From NCBI RefSeq assembly GCF_007197645.1, contig NZ_VKGK01000006.1:151402-215401 (forward strand): a DNA stretch of 64,000 bases, given 5' to 3'. How positions within the stretch are numbered: position 1 is the first letter of the stretch; each line of letters begins with the position of its first letter. This document shows, piece after piece, positions 8,985-17,882 of this stretch. Below the pieces are notes generated by a model. The model saw only the letters and a list, made by a program, of their open reading frames with translations. It searched no databases and was not told the origin of the DNA. The position numbers and the translations under genes are program-made. The DNA comes from Shewanella hanedai (GTDB taxonomy: Bacteria; Pseudomonadota; Gammaproteobacteria; Enterobacterales; Shewanellaceae).

Positions 8985-9146
8985 ATGAACCTGAAAATTT
9001 TAATCACTTTGGTATTGACTCTCCTTATCGCTTGGGGAATATTTCATTTTAAAGCTGAGTTGGGCCTGTTCATTTTACCACTATTTATTGGACTGGTTAG
9101 CTTTGTGACATTACGTCTGTATCGCCTAATGGAAAAAGATGAATAG
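8985..9146 (+). CDS. small two-helix membrane protein
   Basis: Unrecognised protein of 53 residues from the ATG at 8985, or 67 from a TTG at 8943. It consists almost wholly of two hydrophobic segments (ILITLVLTLLIAWGIF and LGLFILPLFIGLVSFVTL) and a charged tail RLMEKDE. The ribosome-binding site is weak for either start. It lies between divergent DUF1904 and dacB. The membrane-protein composition argues for a real gene, but no function can be proposed. Confidence 0.45.
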   Translation: MNLKILITLVLTLLIAWGIFHFKAELGLFILPLFIGLVSFVTLRLYRLMEKDE

Positions 9147-9281
9147 AGGCACGACCACATTGAGTAGGGCTTTATCTTTCGCTGTTTAGCGGGTTACTCT
9201 TCCCACGTAGCCCCTCGCCCCACGTTATTTCTTGTGCCAATATGCACTACGACATCAACCATCATTTAGAGTCTAACTACT

Positions 9282-10745
9282 ATGTGCGTCATTCGAAGTC
9301 TGCCCACCGTCGCCCTGCTTTCATACTTGTTTACATCAGCAGTACTCGCGAATGATTATTTCAGCAATATTCTTGGCAAAATTAAACCACCTCATTCCCA
9401 TACTGCGCTCTATGCAAAGAACTTAATCACCGGTGAGGTGATCTATGAAGAGAATGCCGACACCTTACTCTTACCCGCGAGTACACAGAAGCTGTTAACT
9501 GCAGTGGCCACAACTGCATACCTTGGACCGGACTTTAGGTTTCATACCAGACTCTATTCTCATTTTCCCATTCGCGGCGGTAAAATCCCTGGTGATGTTT
9601 ACCTCAAGTTCAGTGGCGATCCGACCCTGACCAGTCAGCACATTAGTCTTTTGCTAAAACAGTTGTCAGATCAGGGCTTGAGCCGAATTGAAGGTAACTT
9701 CTATTTGGTCGGTAACGGCAACGAGCAACAACAAGCACCGGGTTGGGTATGGGATGACTTGGGGATCTGTTTCGCTGCACCAGTCTCAAGTTTTGTTATC
9801 AATCAAAATTGCGTTCACGGTAAGCTCAAAACAAAGCTTGCTAGCGAGACAAGCCAACTTCAATTCTCACCTTATCTACCGATTAAAATCCATAACACTG
9901 CCGTTTTCGATAAAAGTAAAACAGTAACGTTTTGCGACTTAGATCTGAAACGTTTGGCCAATAATGAGTTTACGCTCAGTGGTTGCTACCCAGGAAACAA
10001 GGGCATTAAGCTCGCCATTGCTATCACAGATCCGGCATTATTTGCCAAAGATACTGTCGAACGGCTAATTAAGAACAGCCAAATTAAAATTTCGGGTGGC
10101 ATTTTTGTCACTCATTCGCTTGCTCAACATACCAGCTTGATTGGCCTGCACAGTTCTAAAGCCCTCCCAGAACTCTTAGATATCATGTTATTGAAATCTG
10201 ATAACTTGATTGCTGACAGTTTATTAAAACAGCTTGGCCAAGCCTATTTCAAACAAGCCGGCAGCTTTACCAATGGCAGTAGAGCAATGCGAGAAGTGCT
10301 CACTCAAGCGGGTGTTGACTTAGCTCATGCACAAATTGTCGATGGCTCAGGTTTGTCACGCTATAACTTAATCAGTGCAAAACAGCTCAGTCAGGTACTG
10401 AACCTCATTTATACTGATCAACGTTTTAAGGGACTGATTGATTCTTTACCGATATCTGGGGTTCGCGGAACGTTAGAATACAAGTCGTATTTCAATAAAA
10501 AACCTTTGGTAAACTATATCTATGCTAAAACAGGCTCTATGCAAGGTGTGGACAATTTGGCTGGTTTTATTAAAAAGCCATATTTTGACGATACCTTATT
10601 TGTGATCTTAGAAAACGGTCAAAGCCCGCTTGAGAAAAAGCAGCAAATAGCCCCTTTCAGTGCTTTGTTCCTGCAAACAATTCTTGACTATAAACCTGCG
10701 CCATTGGCTTCATCGAAAGTCGCAGACAAAACTAAAATACAATAA
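9282..10745 (+). CDS. dacB: D-alanyl-D-alanine carboxypeptidase/endopeptidase (PBP4, DacB)
   Basis: 487-residue periplasmic penicillin-binding protein 4, a class C low-molecular-mass PBP that trims or cleaves peptidoglycan peptide crosslinks. A signal peptide covers about residues 1-23 (ending SAVLAN). The three active-site motifs are in order: SxxK as STQK (Ser67, Lys70), SxN as SDN (Ser306) and KTG at 416-418 in AKTGSMQGV. The long insertion between the first two motifs is typical of this class. The ribosome-binding site is weak. The gene is monocistronic and ends at a clear terminator. Confidence 0.92.
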   Translation: MCVIRSLPTVALLSYLFTSAVLANDYFSNILGKIKPPHSHTALYAKNLITGEVIYEENADTLLLPASTQKLLTAVATTAYLGPDFRFHTRLYSHFPIRGGKIPGDVYLKFSGDPTLTSQHISLLLKQLSDQGLSRIEGNFYLVGNGNEQQQAPGWVWDDLGICFAAPVSSFVINQNCVHGKLKTKLASETSQLQFSPYLPIKIHNTAVFDKSKTVTFCDLDLKRLANNEFTLSGCYPGNKGIKLAIAITDPALFAKDTVERLIKNSQIKISGGIFVTHSLAQHTSLIGLHSSKALPELLDIMLLKSDNLIADSLLKQLGQAYFKQAGSFTNGSRAMREVLTQAGVDLAHAQIVDGSGLSRYNLISAKQLSQVLNLIYTDQRFKGLIDSLPISGVRGTLEYKSYFNKKPLVNYIYAKTGSMQGVDNLAGFIKKPYFDDTLFVILENGQSPLEKKQQIAPFSALFLQTILDYKPAPLASSKVADKTKIQ

Positions 10746-10764
10746 TCTCGTTATCGTTTCGATG

Positions 10765-10794
10765 AAAAAGGCGAACCTTTCGGTTCGCCTTTTT
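10765..10794. terminator. bidirectional terminator after dacB
   Basis: A 13-bp stem, 10765-10777 with 10782-10794, loop TTTC (GGCGAACC/GGTTCGCC with A/T-runs), lies between convergent dacB and the acyl-CoA dehydrogenase gene. Confidence 0.9.
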
Positions 10795-10848
10795 ATGTCT
10801 GGAACATTTATGACTATCGCCCATGGATGGGTAACGATAGGCGTTATT

Positions 10849-12606
10849 TTAAAATAGGTTTTCAGGCATGCTCATTACAGTGCTGTCGCCTTCACGGACC
10901 TGTGCTAAATGATATTTGGCTTTAGGTAGCATTTTAGCAATATAGAAATCACTTAAATAGCGCTTCTGGCTAGCAAATTCAGCATCAGGTTCGTTCGATG
11001 CTGCATCTGACATTAATAACCAGAAATATCCGTAAAGTATGTGGCCAAATGCATCAAGGAAATCAACGGCACTGGCATTAACAATCGCAGGTTGAGTTGA
11101 TTTGTTGTCATTGACCATCTTGGCTGCTGCCAACAGTTCATCAAAAAGCACAATGACTTTAGCTTTATGGCTTTCATCTACCTGAGTTAATGAAGTCAGT
11201 TTGTCAGTGCATTCAGTCACAAACTCGGTTAACGCAACAAGGTTATCGCCAGTGACTTTGCGGCCAAGGAAGTCAATCGCTTGAATACCGTTGGTACCTT
11301 CATAGATCTGAGCGATTCGTGTATCGCGCACTAACTGCTCTATTCCAGTTTCACGTATATAACCATGTCCACCAAACACTTGTTGTGCCGTTATTGCAGC
11401 ATCAAGGCCTCGGTCACTTAAGAACGCCTTTGAAACCGGCGTTAATAGACCAACATATCGACTTGCTTTAGCTTGTGCGTCACCTTCACCAAATTTAGCA
11501 ATATCGAGTTGTTGCCCTGTTAATACTGATAAGGCACGACCCGCTTCGGTTAACACTCGAATATTGAGCAACATACGGCGCACATCGCCGTGAACTAAGA
11601 TAGGATCGCTTGTTGCTCCCGTTGGCGAGCCGCCAGCGGCAACACCTTGCACACGCTCTTTGGCATAATCAGCCGCCATTTGATATGCCGCTTGAGATGT
11701 TCCTAAGCCTTGAATACCAATGGCTAAACGCTCATAGTTCATCATAGTGAACATGCACACTAGGCCGCGATTAGGACTGCCTATCAAATAACCTTGTGCG
11801 TCATCATAATTCATCACACACGTCGCAGAAGCTTTTAGTCCCATCTTATGCTCAATAGAGCCGACAGTGACTCCGTTGGATTCACCTAAGTTACCTTGGT
11901 CATCAACCTTTATCTTCGGTACTAGAAATAGCGATATGCCATTTGAATCTGGCAGTTTAGCCAGTACCAGGTGGATAACATTTTCCGTAAGATCATGATC
12001 ACCACCAGTGATGAAAATTTTGCTACCACTAATGTTATAACTACCATCATCATTCGGCGTTGCTTTGGTGCGAATGTTACGTAGATCCGATCCCGCTTGA
12101 GGCTCAGTCATGTCCATGGCACCAGCCCATTCACCGCAGTACATCATAGGGAGATACTTTTCTTTCAACTCTTCGCTGCCATGGGCGTTGATACACAATG
12201 CAGCACCCGCGGTAAGTGAGCCATAGAGCGTAAATGAGTTACAGGCGCTATACGCCATCTCATCGACTAACACACCAAGCATTTTTGGCATTCCCATGCC
12301 ACCAAACTCTGGATCACCACAGAAACCTACCCAACCACCTTCGGCATACTGGTTATAAACCTCTTTAAACCCATCAGGTGTGATCACCTTAGCATCTTGG
12401 TGTACAACACCTTGCTCGTCACCGCTTCGGTTAATAGGATGGATAAGTTCACGACTAATTTTGTCTGCTTCGTCCATGATAGCAATAGCGGTATCGAGAT
12501 CGACAGTTTCGGCTATTTCAGGTAACGACGCCCATGTTTGAGGTGCGTCAAACACCTTGTCTAATAGGAATTTCATTTCAGCTAACGGAGCTTGGTAAGG
12601 ATTCAT
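10849..12606 (-). CDS. acyl-CoA dehydrogenase (FadE-like, long C-terminal form)
   Basis: 585-residue FAD-dependent acyl-CoA dehydrogenase, first step of beta-oxidation. The blocks are in order: N-terminal PYQAPL, the middle domain with MDMTEPQAGSDL and KIFITGGDHDLTEN, and the C-terminal helices with the catalytic glutamate in IYEGTNGIQA (about 434), then an extra C-terminal domain typical of the roughly 590-residue subfamily. The subfamily also includes DmdC-type methylmercaptopropionyl-CoA dehydrogenases, so the substrate is open. It lies 127 bases downstream of the fadD-like gene, and a dyad similar to one upstream of that gene is at 12681-12695. Probably part of the AraC-controlled lipid regulon here. 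Confidence 0.87.
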   Translation of the reverse strand: MNPYQAPLAEMKFLLDKVFDAPQTWASLPEIAETVDLDTAIAIMDEADKISRELIHPINRSGDEQGVVHQDAKVITPDGFKEVYNQYAEGGWVGFCGDPEFGGMGMPKMLGVLVDEMAYSACNSFTLYGSLTAGAALCINAHGSEELKEKYLPMMYCGEWAGAMDMTEPQAGSDLRNIRTKATPNDDGSYNISGSKIFITGGDHDLTENVIHLVLAKLPDSNGISLFLVPKIKVDDQGNLGESNGVTVGSIEHKMGLKASATCVMNYDDAQGYLIGSPNRGLVCMFTMMNYERLAIGIQGLGTSQAAYQMAADYAKERVQGVAAGGSPTGATSDPILVHGDVRRMLLNIRVLTEAGRALSVLTGQQLDIAKFGEGDAQAKASRYVGLLTPVSKAFLSDRGLDAAITAQQVFGGHGYIRETGIEQLVRDTRIAQIYEGTNGIQAIDFLGRKVTGDNLVALTEFVTECTDKLTSLTQVDESHKAKVIVLFDELLAAAKMVNDNKSTQPAIVNASAVDFLDAFGHILYGYFWLLMSDAASNEPDAEFASQKRYLSDFYIAKMLPKAKYHLAQVREGDSTVMSMPENLF

Positions 12607-12680
12607 TATTAATTCTCAAACGTAGGATTAAAACAGTTGTTTAAATCTACACCAAATAATAGAGTAAATGAAGGTTTTAT

Positions 12681-12695
12681 TTACCTATTTGGTGA
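12681..12695. promoter_or_regulatory. candidate operator dyad upstream of acyl-CoA dehydrogenase
   Basis: TTACCTATTTGGTGA sits 75 bases upstream of the dehydrogenase start. It differs from the fadD-side site at 14467-14480 by one extra T and one substitution. The core on the sense strand is ACC-N5-GGT. Confidence 0.4.
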
Positions 12696-12733
12696 CAAAA
12701 CTGACTTAGAGGCTGTATATACACAGCAATAGC

Positions 12734-14305
12734 TTATGTTTGTCGTAACTCTCGGCGTAAAATTTTACCCACGGTGGTTTTTGGTAGCGACTCCATAAAG
12801 ACAATTCGTTTGGGAATTTTATAGGCTGTTAACATTTCACGGCAGTAATCGAGCAAGGTATTAATCTTGATATCTCTATCTAAAACGGTGACATAGGCAC
12901 ACACTCGCTCTCCCGATTTTCCATCCGGTTCACCGACTACCGCGGCTTCATGAACACTCGGATGACTCACTAGTACCTCTTCCACCTCATTGGGATAAAC
13001 ATTAAAGCCCGATACAATGATCATATCCGTCAGGCGATCAACGATTTTAATACAACCATTAGGTCGTATTTCTCCCACATCACCGGATCGGTAGTAGCCA
13101 TCCTTAGTCATTGCTTTCTCAGTCTCTTCTGGCAACAACCAATATCCTTTCATTATTTGTGGCCCTTTGATCACAATTTGCCCCTGCTCACCAATCGCCA
13201 CCTCGTTATCTTCACTGTCCCAGATCTCAACCTTAGTCTCCATCAGTGGCCTACCAACGGAGGCTAATTGCTCATTCCCTGGCTCGTTCATGCAGACAAC
13301 GGGTGAAGCTTCAGTAAGACCATATCCTTCACTCACAGTACAGCCAGTTAACGTTTCCCACGTTTGAGCCGCATGCATTGACAAGGCTGAGCCTCCGGAG
13401 AAGGTCATCTTTAGCGAGGTGAAATCTAACTCTTTAAATCCTGGGTGCTGACATAGGCCAACGAAAAGCGTATTGATGCCACTAAAGCCGGTGATCTTAT
13501 GTTCACCAATGCTTTTTACGAGAGCATCAAGATCCCTCGGGTTGGGAATTAGCAGATTCAAATTGCCTTTGCTAAACAACATGATCATATTCACCACAAA
13601 AGCATAGATATGATAAAGCGGTAAAGGGCAAACAAAGATCTCATTTTGCTCGACTAATTTGGCATCGATACGCTCAAGAAACTGACCGACATTACTTAGA
13701 ATACTTCGATGAGTTAAACAAGCCCCCTTCGAGACTCCGGTTGTACCACCTGTATATTGAATCACACAGGTATCATCTAAATTTTTATGAAATCTAGGCT
13801 TAAGTTGGTAAGTTTCTCCAACAGAAATGGCGTCCATCAAGCTCACTCCCCATTCTGGGGTGACATGCTTTTTAGAGATAAGATCCAGAGAGTGAGTCAC
13901 TACCACAGTTTCAATGTCACTCTCCTCAATCACTTCAGAAAGCTTACCCAGCAGCTCCTGTAAAATAACGATACCTTTTGCGCCTGAATTTGAAAACTGA
14001 TGCTGCATTTCACGTGGGGTATAAAGCGGATTGGTATTAACAACAACGAGCCCTGCACGTAATGCTGCAAATACAGCGATAGGAAACTGGTTAATATTTG
14101 GCAGTTGTATAATGATTCTGTCGCCGACGACAAGGCCTGATTTATGCTGAAACCAAGAAGCCAATGCCCTAGATAAGCGTTCTAATTCGTCAAAAGAGAG
14201 TGTTTGTCCAAAGCATTCAAAAGCGGGTGCTTTACCGTACTTCTTCATACTCGACTCTATTAGGTCAGCTAAATCTTCAATCTTACTGTCGAATAACTCG
14301 CTCAT
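12734..14305 (-). CDS. long-chain fatty acid--CoA ligase (FadD-like)
   Basis: 523-residue ANL-superfamily AMP-forming ligase that activates fatty or related acids to CoA thioesters. The P-loop-like motif YTGGTTGVSKGA lies at about 180-192. The motifs SEGYGLTEASP and YRSGDVGEI and the late GKILRRELRQ with its catalytic lysine are all present. The ATG at 14305 is chosen because AAAGGAAACAG gives a site 6 bases upstream; an upstream TTG at 14323 has none. It shares orientation with the acyl-CoA dehydrogenase and the AraC regulator, and the context argues for substrate activation ahead of beta-oxidation. Chain-length preference cannot be read from sequence. Confidence 0.87.
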   Translation of the reverse strand: MSELFDSKIEDLADLIESSMKKYGKAPAFECFGQTLSFDELERLSRALASWFQHKSGLVVGDRIIIQLPNINQFPIAVFAALRAGLVVVNTNPLYTPREMQHQFSNSGAKGIVILQELLGKLSEVIEESDIETVVVTHSLDLISKKHVTPEWGVSLMDAISVGETYQLKPRFHKNLDDTCVIQYTGGTTGVSKGACLTHRSILSNVGQFLERIDAKLVEQNEIFVCPLPLYHIYAFVVNMIMLFSKGNLNLLIPNPRDLDALVKSIGEHKITGFSGINTLFVGLCQHPGFKELDFTSLKMTFSGGSALSMHAAQTWETLTGCTVSEGYGLTEASPVVCMNEPGNEQLASVGRPLMETKVEIWDSEDNEVAIGEQGQIVIKGPQIMKGYWLLPEETEKAMTKDGYYRSGDVGEIRPNGCIKIVDRLTDMIIVSGFNVYPNEVEEVLVSHPSVHEAAVVGEPDGKSGERVCAYVTVLDRDIKINTLLDYCREMLTAYKIPKRIVFMESLPKTTVGKILRRELRQT

Positions 14306-14466
14306 TCTGTTTCCTTTGTTCAAGACAATTATTGAAATATCTCGTTTACTAATTAAAAATTTATTCGTTATTAATGTTTTTGAATAAACAAGATTAGAGA
14401 TTCATTAGAAATACCAGTTTGCAAAACAAACGGTGTAATTGATACGCTAAACGCGCCAAATGCTTG

Positions 14467-14480
14467 TCACCTATTGGTGA
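14467..14480. promoter_or_regulatory. candidate operator dyad upstream of the fadD-like gene
   Basis: TCACC-TATT-GGTGA is a perfect dyad with 5-base arms, 162 bases upstream of the fadD-like start and just downstream of the AraC-type gene. A near copy precedes the acyl-CoA dehydrogenase gene. Confidence 0.4.
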
Positions 14481-14555
14481 GTATGAGAGGGAATAAAAAG
14501 ATTGAATAGTGGAGTGTAAAATTAACGAATTTTAAGTAGATAGAGACTACCCAGA

Positions 14556-15587
14556 TCATTTCTTTGAAATATATTGCCTACGATACTCACCAGGGGTTGA
14601 GTTAGTCCAACGTTTAAAAGCTCGGTTAAAATTACCTACACTCGAGAAGCCAACTAAATAACCGATTTCACTCAAACTTAAATGAGCTTGCTTAATATAA
14701 TCTAAGGTAAGAGATTTACGGGTGTCTTCTAAAATAGTTTTATAGCAAGTGTCCTGCTCCTGTAGCTTTCTCTGTAAATTACGTAGACTCATTCCCAGCT
14801 TTTCGGCTATTTCTTGCTGTGAAGGAGCTCCCAAAGGCAGTATTTCATAGATTTTATTCTTAATCACATACGTTAAGTCGTGCCTGTCTATACGGCTTAA
14901 AAAGTCAGTTAGCATTTTTTCGTGTATGCCGTTTATCATGGGATTGGCTACAGTCAGATACTTCTCAGCATGCACTTTTTCAAAAAACAGGTAAGAGTCA
15001 CCATCTGAGAATTCGACATCACAATTAAAAAAGGTGCTTAAATACTCGCTATAATCTGCTGGCTTGTCATAGCCAATGATCAACTTTTGCGGATGAAAGT
15101 TTATGCCTAAAAGTTCTCTGGTAAATTTGACTACGATAGCCATGAATGTCTCAGTCGCCGCACGGCTAAGCACTTTTCGACCTGTGGTATCAAAAGTACT
15201 GACCATCATTTTCAACACTAAGCTTTCGTTTGTTTCACTCAGTTCAAGAGTGCAAGCATTTGATACAACACGCTTATAGGTAACGATTCGAGCCAAAGCA
15301 TCCTTTAAGGTACTCGATGTCATCATGGCGTAACCTAATGCATGAAACATTCCCGGATGAAAACACTCTCCGACCTGAATAGAAAAATCCCCGGTACCTC
15401 TTAACTTGTTACAGTAATCTAAAAGTTCAACAAACCTTTGTGTGCCGATTCTGGCCTCAGGATCTTTCACGGAATTAGGATCGATTCCACACTGTATGAA
15501 TGCTTCATCAGTCTCGATTCCACAGACATCCATCGCTCTGGTAAAAGGAATTATCCATCCGCTTAGTGTTGAGTAGTACTCTGCCAA
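14556..15587 (-). CDS. AraC-family transcriptional regulator
   Basis: 343-residue regulator. The N-terminal two thirds match the Arabinose_bd-type domain of OruR/ArgR-like AraC proteins (GYAMMTSSTLKDALARIVTY). The C-terminal 100 residues form the double helix-turn-helix (AEKLGMSLRNLQRKLQEQ, then SEIGYLVGFSSVGNFNRAFK). The start is a TTG at 15587, chosen because AAGAAGG lies 6 bases upstream and no ATG exists before residue 19. It sits between the fadD-like gene and a divergent DUF1302/DUF1329 operon, so it probably controls both in response to a lipid ligand. That role is inference from context. Confidence 0.87.
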   Translation of the reverse strand: MAEYYSTLSGWIIPFTRAMDVCGIETDEAFIQCGIDPNSVKDPEARIGTQRFVELLDYCNKLRGTGDFSIQVGECFHPGMFHALGYAMMTSSTLKDALARIVTYKRVVSNACTLELSETNESLVLKMMVSTFDTTGRKVLSRAATETFMAIVVKFTRELLGINFHPQKLIIGYDKPADYSEYLSTFFNCDVEFSDGDSYLFFEKVHAEKYLTVANPMINGIHEKMLTDFLSRIDRHDLTYVIKNKIYEILPLGAPSQQEIAEKLGMSLRNLQRKLQEQDTCYKTILEDTRKSLTLDYIKQAHLSLSEIGYLVGFSSVGNFNRAFKRWTNSTPGEYRRQYISKK

Positions 15588-16039
15588 AATCAGCCTTCTT
15601 TAATTATTTTTAATGGGCTTAGATACTTATTTGTACCGATTGGTATGACTCAAAAAGATAACAATAAGAGACACTTTACATCTCTGGTGCATTGACCTCT
15701 CTTAGATTATAGACACTAGCCACACTACCGAGTGCTCTTGATTGAAATCAGTTCCTCATCCTGTACTACTATCCCCCATGGATGACGTCATCGAACCAAG
15801 ATGCCACACACCACAAATAACTACAACTCGATAACATTTGAGCTGAAAAAGTGACAAATCAACTTGAAAGTAGATAGATACAATGACTTATCGACGAATA
15901 TTAAAAATATTCCCTCGCTGTCTCTTTGATAAAATCAAACAGCTGTATGAATTGATAACAGTTTGGCGCGGATTGATATTTTATTTAAATTTTAAACTCG
16001 TATGTTGTTACAGGTGATAATAATAACAAGGTAATTAAC
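15588..16039. other. divergent promoter region araC-type / DUF1302 operon
   Basis: The 452 bases carry promoters for both directions. A perfect 12-bp palindrome GATGACGTCATC is at 15781-15792. TACCGATTGGTAT at 15634-15646 resembles both the lipid-gene dyad and the end of the local MITE-like repeat. No RNA gene is seen. Confidence 0.5.
15781..15792. promoter_or_regulatory. 12-bp palindrome GATGACGTCATC
   Basis: A perfect palindrome in the middle of the divergent control region. It is a candidate operator; the cognate factor is unknown. Confidence 0.3.
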
Positions 16040-17860
16040 ATGAAATTTAAAAAATCTGTATTTTTCATATTGACCAGTATGTTATGCAGTTCGGCTAATT
16101 CTGCTGATTTCTATTTTGGTGAAAACAATGACACTGCGCTGCAAATTAACTCTCAGCTTTCATTAGGTGCTAGTTGGCGAATGTCTGAAGCTGACCCCGC
16201 TTTTATTGGCAAACAAAACGGGGGAACCGGTGCGACAATGACCACCGATGATGGCAATTTAAACTTTGATCAATATGATGCGTTTTCACAAATAATTAAA
16301 GGGTCAAACGAGTTTCTACTCACCCATAATAATTTTGGTGCATTTGTCAGGGTAAAATATTGGTTTGATAATGAATTAAAAAACGGTGATAGGCCTCATG
16401 GTAATTCTCCGAACGGTTATATTCCCAATACTCCCCTTAATGATGATAATGCTGCTGATTACGCAAAATTTTCTGGTATAGCGCTGCTTGATGCATATGC
16501 ATTCCTGCAAACTGATATAGGTGAAATGCCACTTGATCTTCGACTTGGTCGCCAAGTGATCAGTTGGGGAGAAAGTACGTTTATTCAAGGCGGAATTAGT
16601 TCAGTAAACCCCTTTGATGTGAGCGCTTTTCGTCGTCCAGGTGCGCTACTTAAAGAAGCATATCTCCCCGTTGGAATGTTTTACGCTGCACTAGGTGTGA
16701 CAGAATCAGTCTCGTTAGAGGCTTTTTATCAATTTGAATGGGAAAAAACTCAGATTGATGGTTGCGGTACCCTCTTCTCAAGCGCTGACTTTGTTGCTGA
16801 TGGATGTAATGCCGTCACCATCAGTGTGAATGATAAAGCCGCACTTGATGGTGGTTTCTTTGCAAAACGACGAGATGATGTTGAACCTGATGATGGCGGC
16901 CAGTATGGTTTATCGCTTAAATACTACTCAGAAGCCCTGAATGATACAGAATTCGGGCTCTATTATCTCAATATCCATTCACGCGTACCTATGATCAATG
17001 CTGTACGCAGCGCAACATCCAACATTCCCGGCGTAACAAGTGTCTTTGTACCGAGTTCGCTCGATCCAACAGGGGGAGCGATTTCTGCTTTAAACCCTGC
17101 TTATCAAATAGAATATCCTGAAGATCTACAGTTCTATGGAGTGAGTTTTGCGACCAATGTTAAGGGTGTCGCTTTATCAGGGGAGATCTCTTACAAACCT
17201 GACACTCCTGTGCAGATAAATGGTGCAGAGATCCTTAATGGCGTGCTGAGTGAATCACCTATTTTCCGCTACACACCAAGAGTGTTAGCAGCTGAAAAAG
17301 GTGGAGTGGTAAAAGGCTATGATGAATACGACGTGACTCAAGTGCAGTTAACAGCGATACAGTTCATCGAGCAATTCATGGGCGCCTCAAGATTAAGTTT
17401 AATTGGTGAGATCGGGTATGTTCACACTGATGGCGTTGAAGACTCAAACCAAAGATATGGCAGAAATACGGTATTTGGTCTCGCTAATTTCGATTTAGGT
17501 GGTGGCGTTAACTGTACCAATTTAGTCGCTGCTGGCGCCATTGGTTCTGACTGTCAAGATTCAGGCTTCACAACAGAGAATGCGTGGGGATATCGTCTTA
17601 ATGCAGTGTGGGAGTATCCTGATTTAGTTGCTGGTATCTCTTTCAAGCCCACGATTTCTTGGTCACATGATGTTGAAGGTAACTCACCGAGCCCTGGAAG
17701 CCAATTTAATGAAGGAAGCCGTGCTATTGGCGTTGCAATAGAGGGCTCCTATCTTCAAAAGTACGCCACCACATTGAGTTACAAATCCTTTTTTGGTGGC
17801 GGTCATAACATCTTACAAGATAAAGACTTCTTAGCGCTTAGCGTTGACATTTCATATTAA
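16040..17860 (+). CDS. DUF1302 family outer-membrane protein
   Basis: 606-residue exported protein with a signal peptide at about 1-22 (ending SSANSA). The body is rich in alternating aromatic strands and ends in LALSVDISY, a C-terminal aromatic residue typical of outer-membrane beta-barrels. It fits the DUF1302 family, function unknown, usually encoded next to DUF1329 proteins, as here. Sites such as LRLGRQVISWGES and VNPFDVSAFRRPG are conserved-looking blocks. AAGGTAATTAAC precedes the ATG. It starts a two-gene operon opposite the AraC-type regulator. A role in passage of hydrophobic substrates is inferred from the lipid-gene neighbours. Confidence 0.82.
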   Translation: MKFKKSVFFILTSMLCSSANSADFYFGENNDTALQINSQLSLGASWRMSEADPAFIGKQNGGTGATMTTDDGNLNFDQYDAFSQIIKGSNEFLLTHNNFGAFVRVKYWFDNELKNGDRPHGNSPNGYIPNTPLNDDNAADYAKFSGIALLDAYAFLQTDIGEMPLDLRLGRQVISWGESTFIQGGISSVNPFDVSAFRRPGALLKEAYLPVGMFYAALGVTESVSLEAFYQFEWEKTQIDGCGTLFSSADFVADGCNAVTISVNDKAALDGGFFAKRRDDVEPDDGGQYGLSLKYYSEALNDTEFGLYYLNIHSRVPMINAVRSATSNIPGVTSVFVPSSLDPTGGAISALNPAYQIEYPEDLQFYGVSFATNVKGVALSGEISYKPDTPVQINGAEILNGVLSESPIFRYTPRVLAAEKGGVVKGYDEYDVTQVQLTAIQFIEQFMGASRLSLIGEIGYVHTDGVEDSNQRYGRNTVFGLANFDLGGGVNCTNLVAAGAIGSDCQDSGFTTENAWGYRLNAVWEYPDLVAGISFKPTISWSHDVEGNSPSPGSQFNEGSRAIGVAIEGSYLQKYATTLSYKSFFGGGHNILQDKDFLALSVDISY

Positions 17861-17882
17861 TTTTGCGTAAAGGAGTAAGACG

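Noticed and set aside
15634..15646. TACCGATTGGTAT as a third copy of the lipid-gene operator
   Set aside because: It matches the MITE end better than the operator dyad, so it is not listed as a site.
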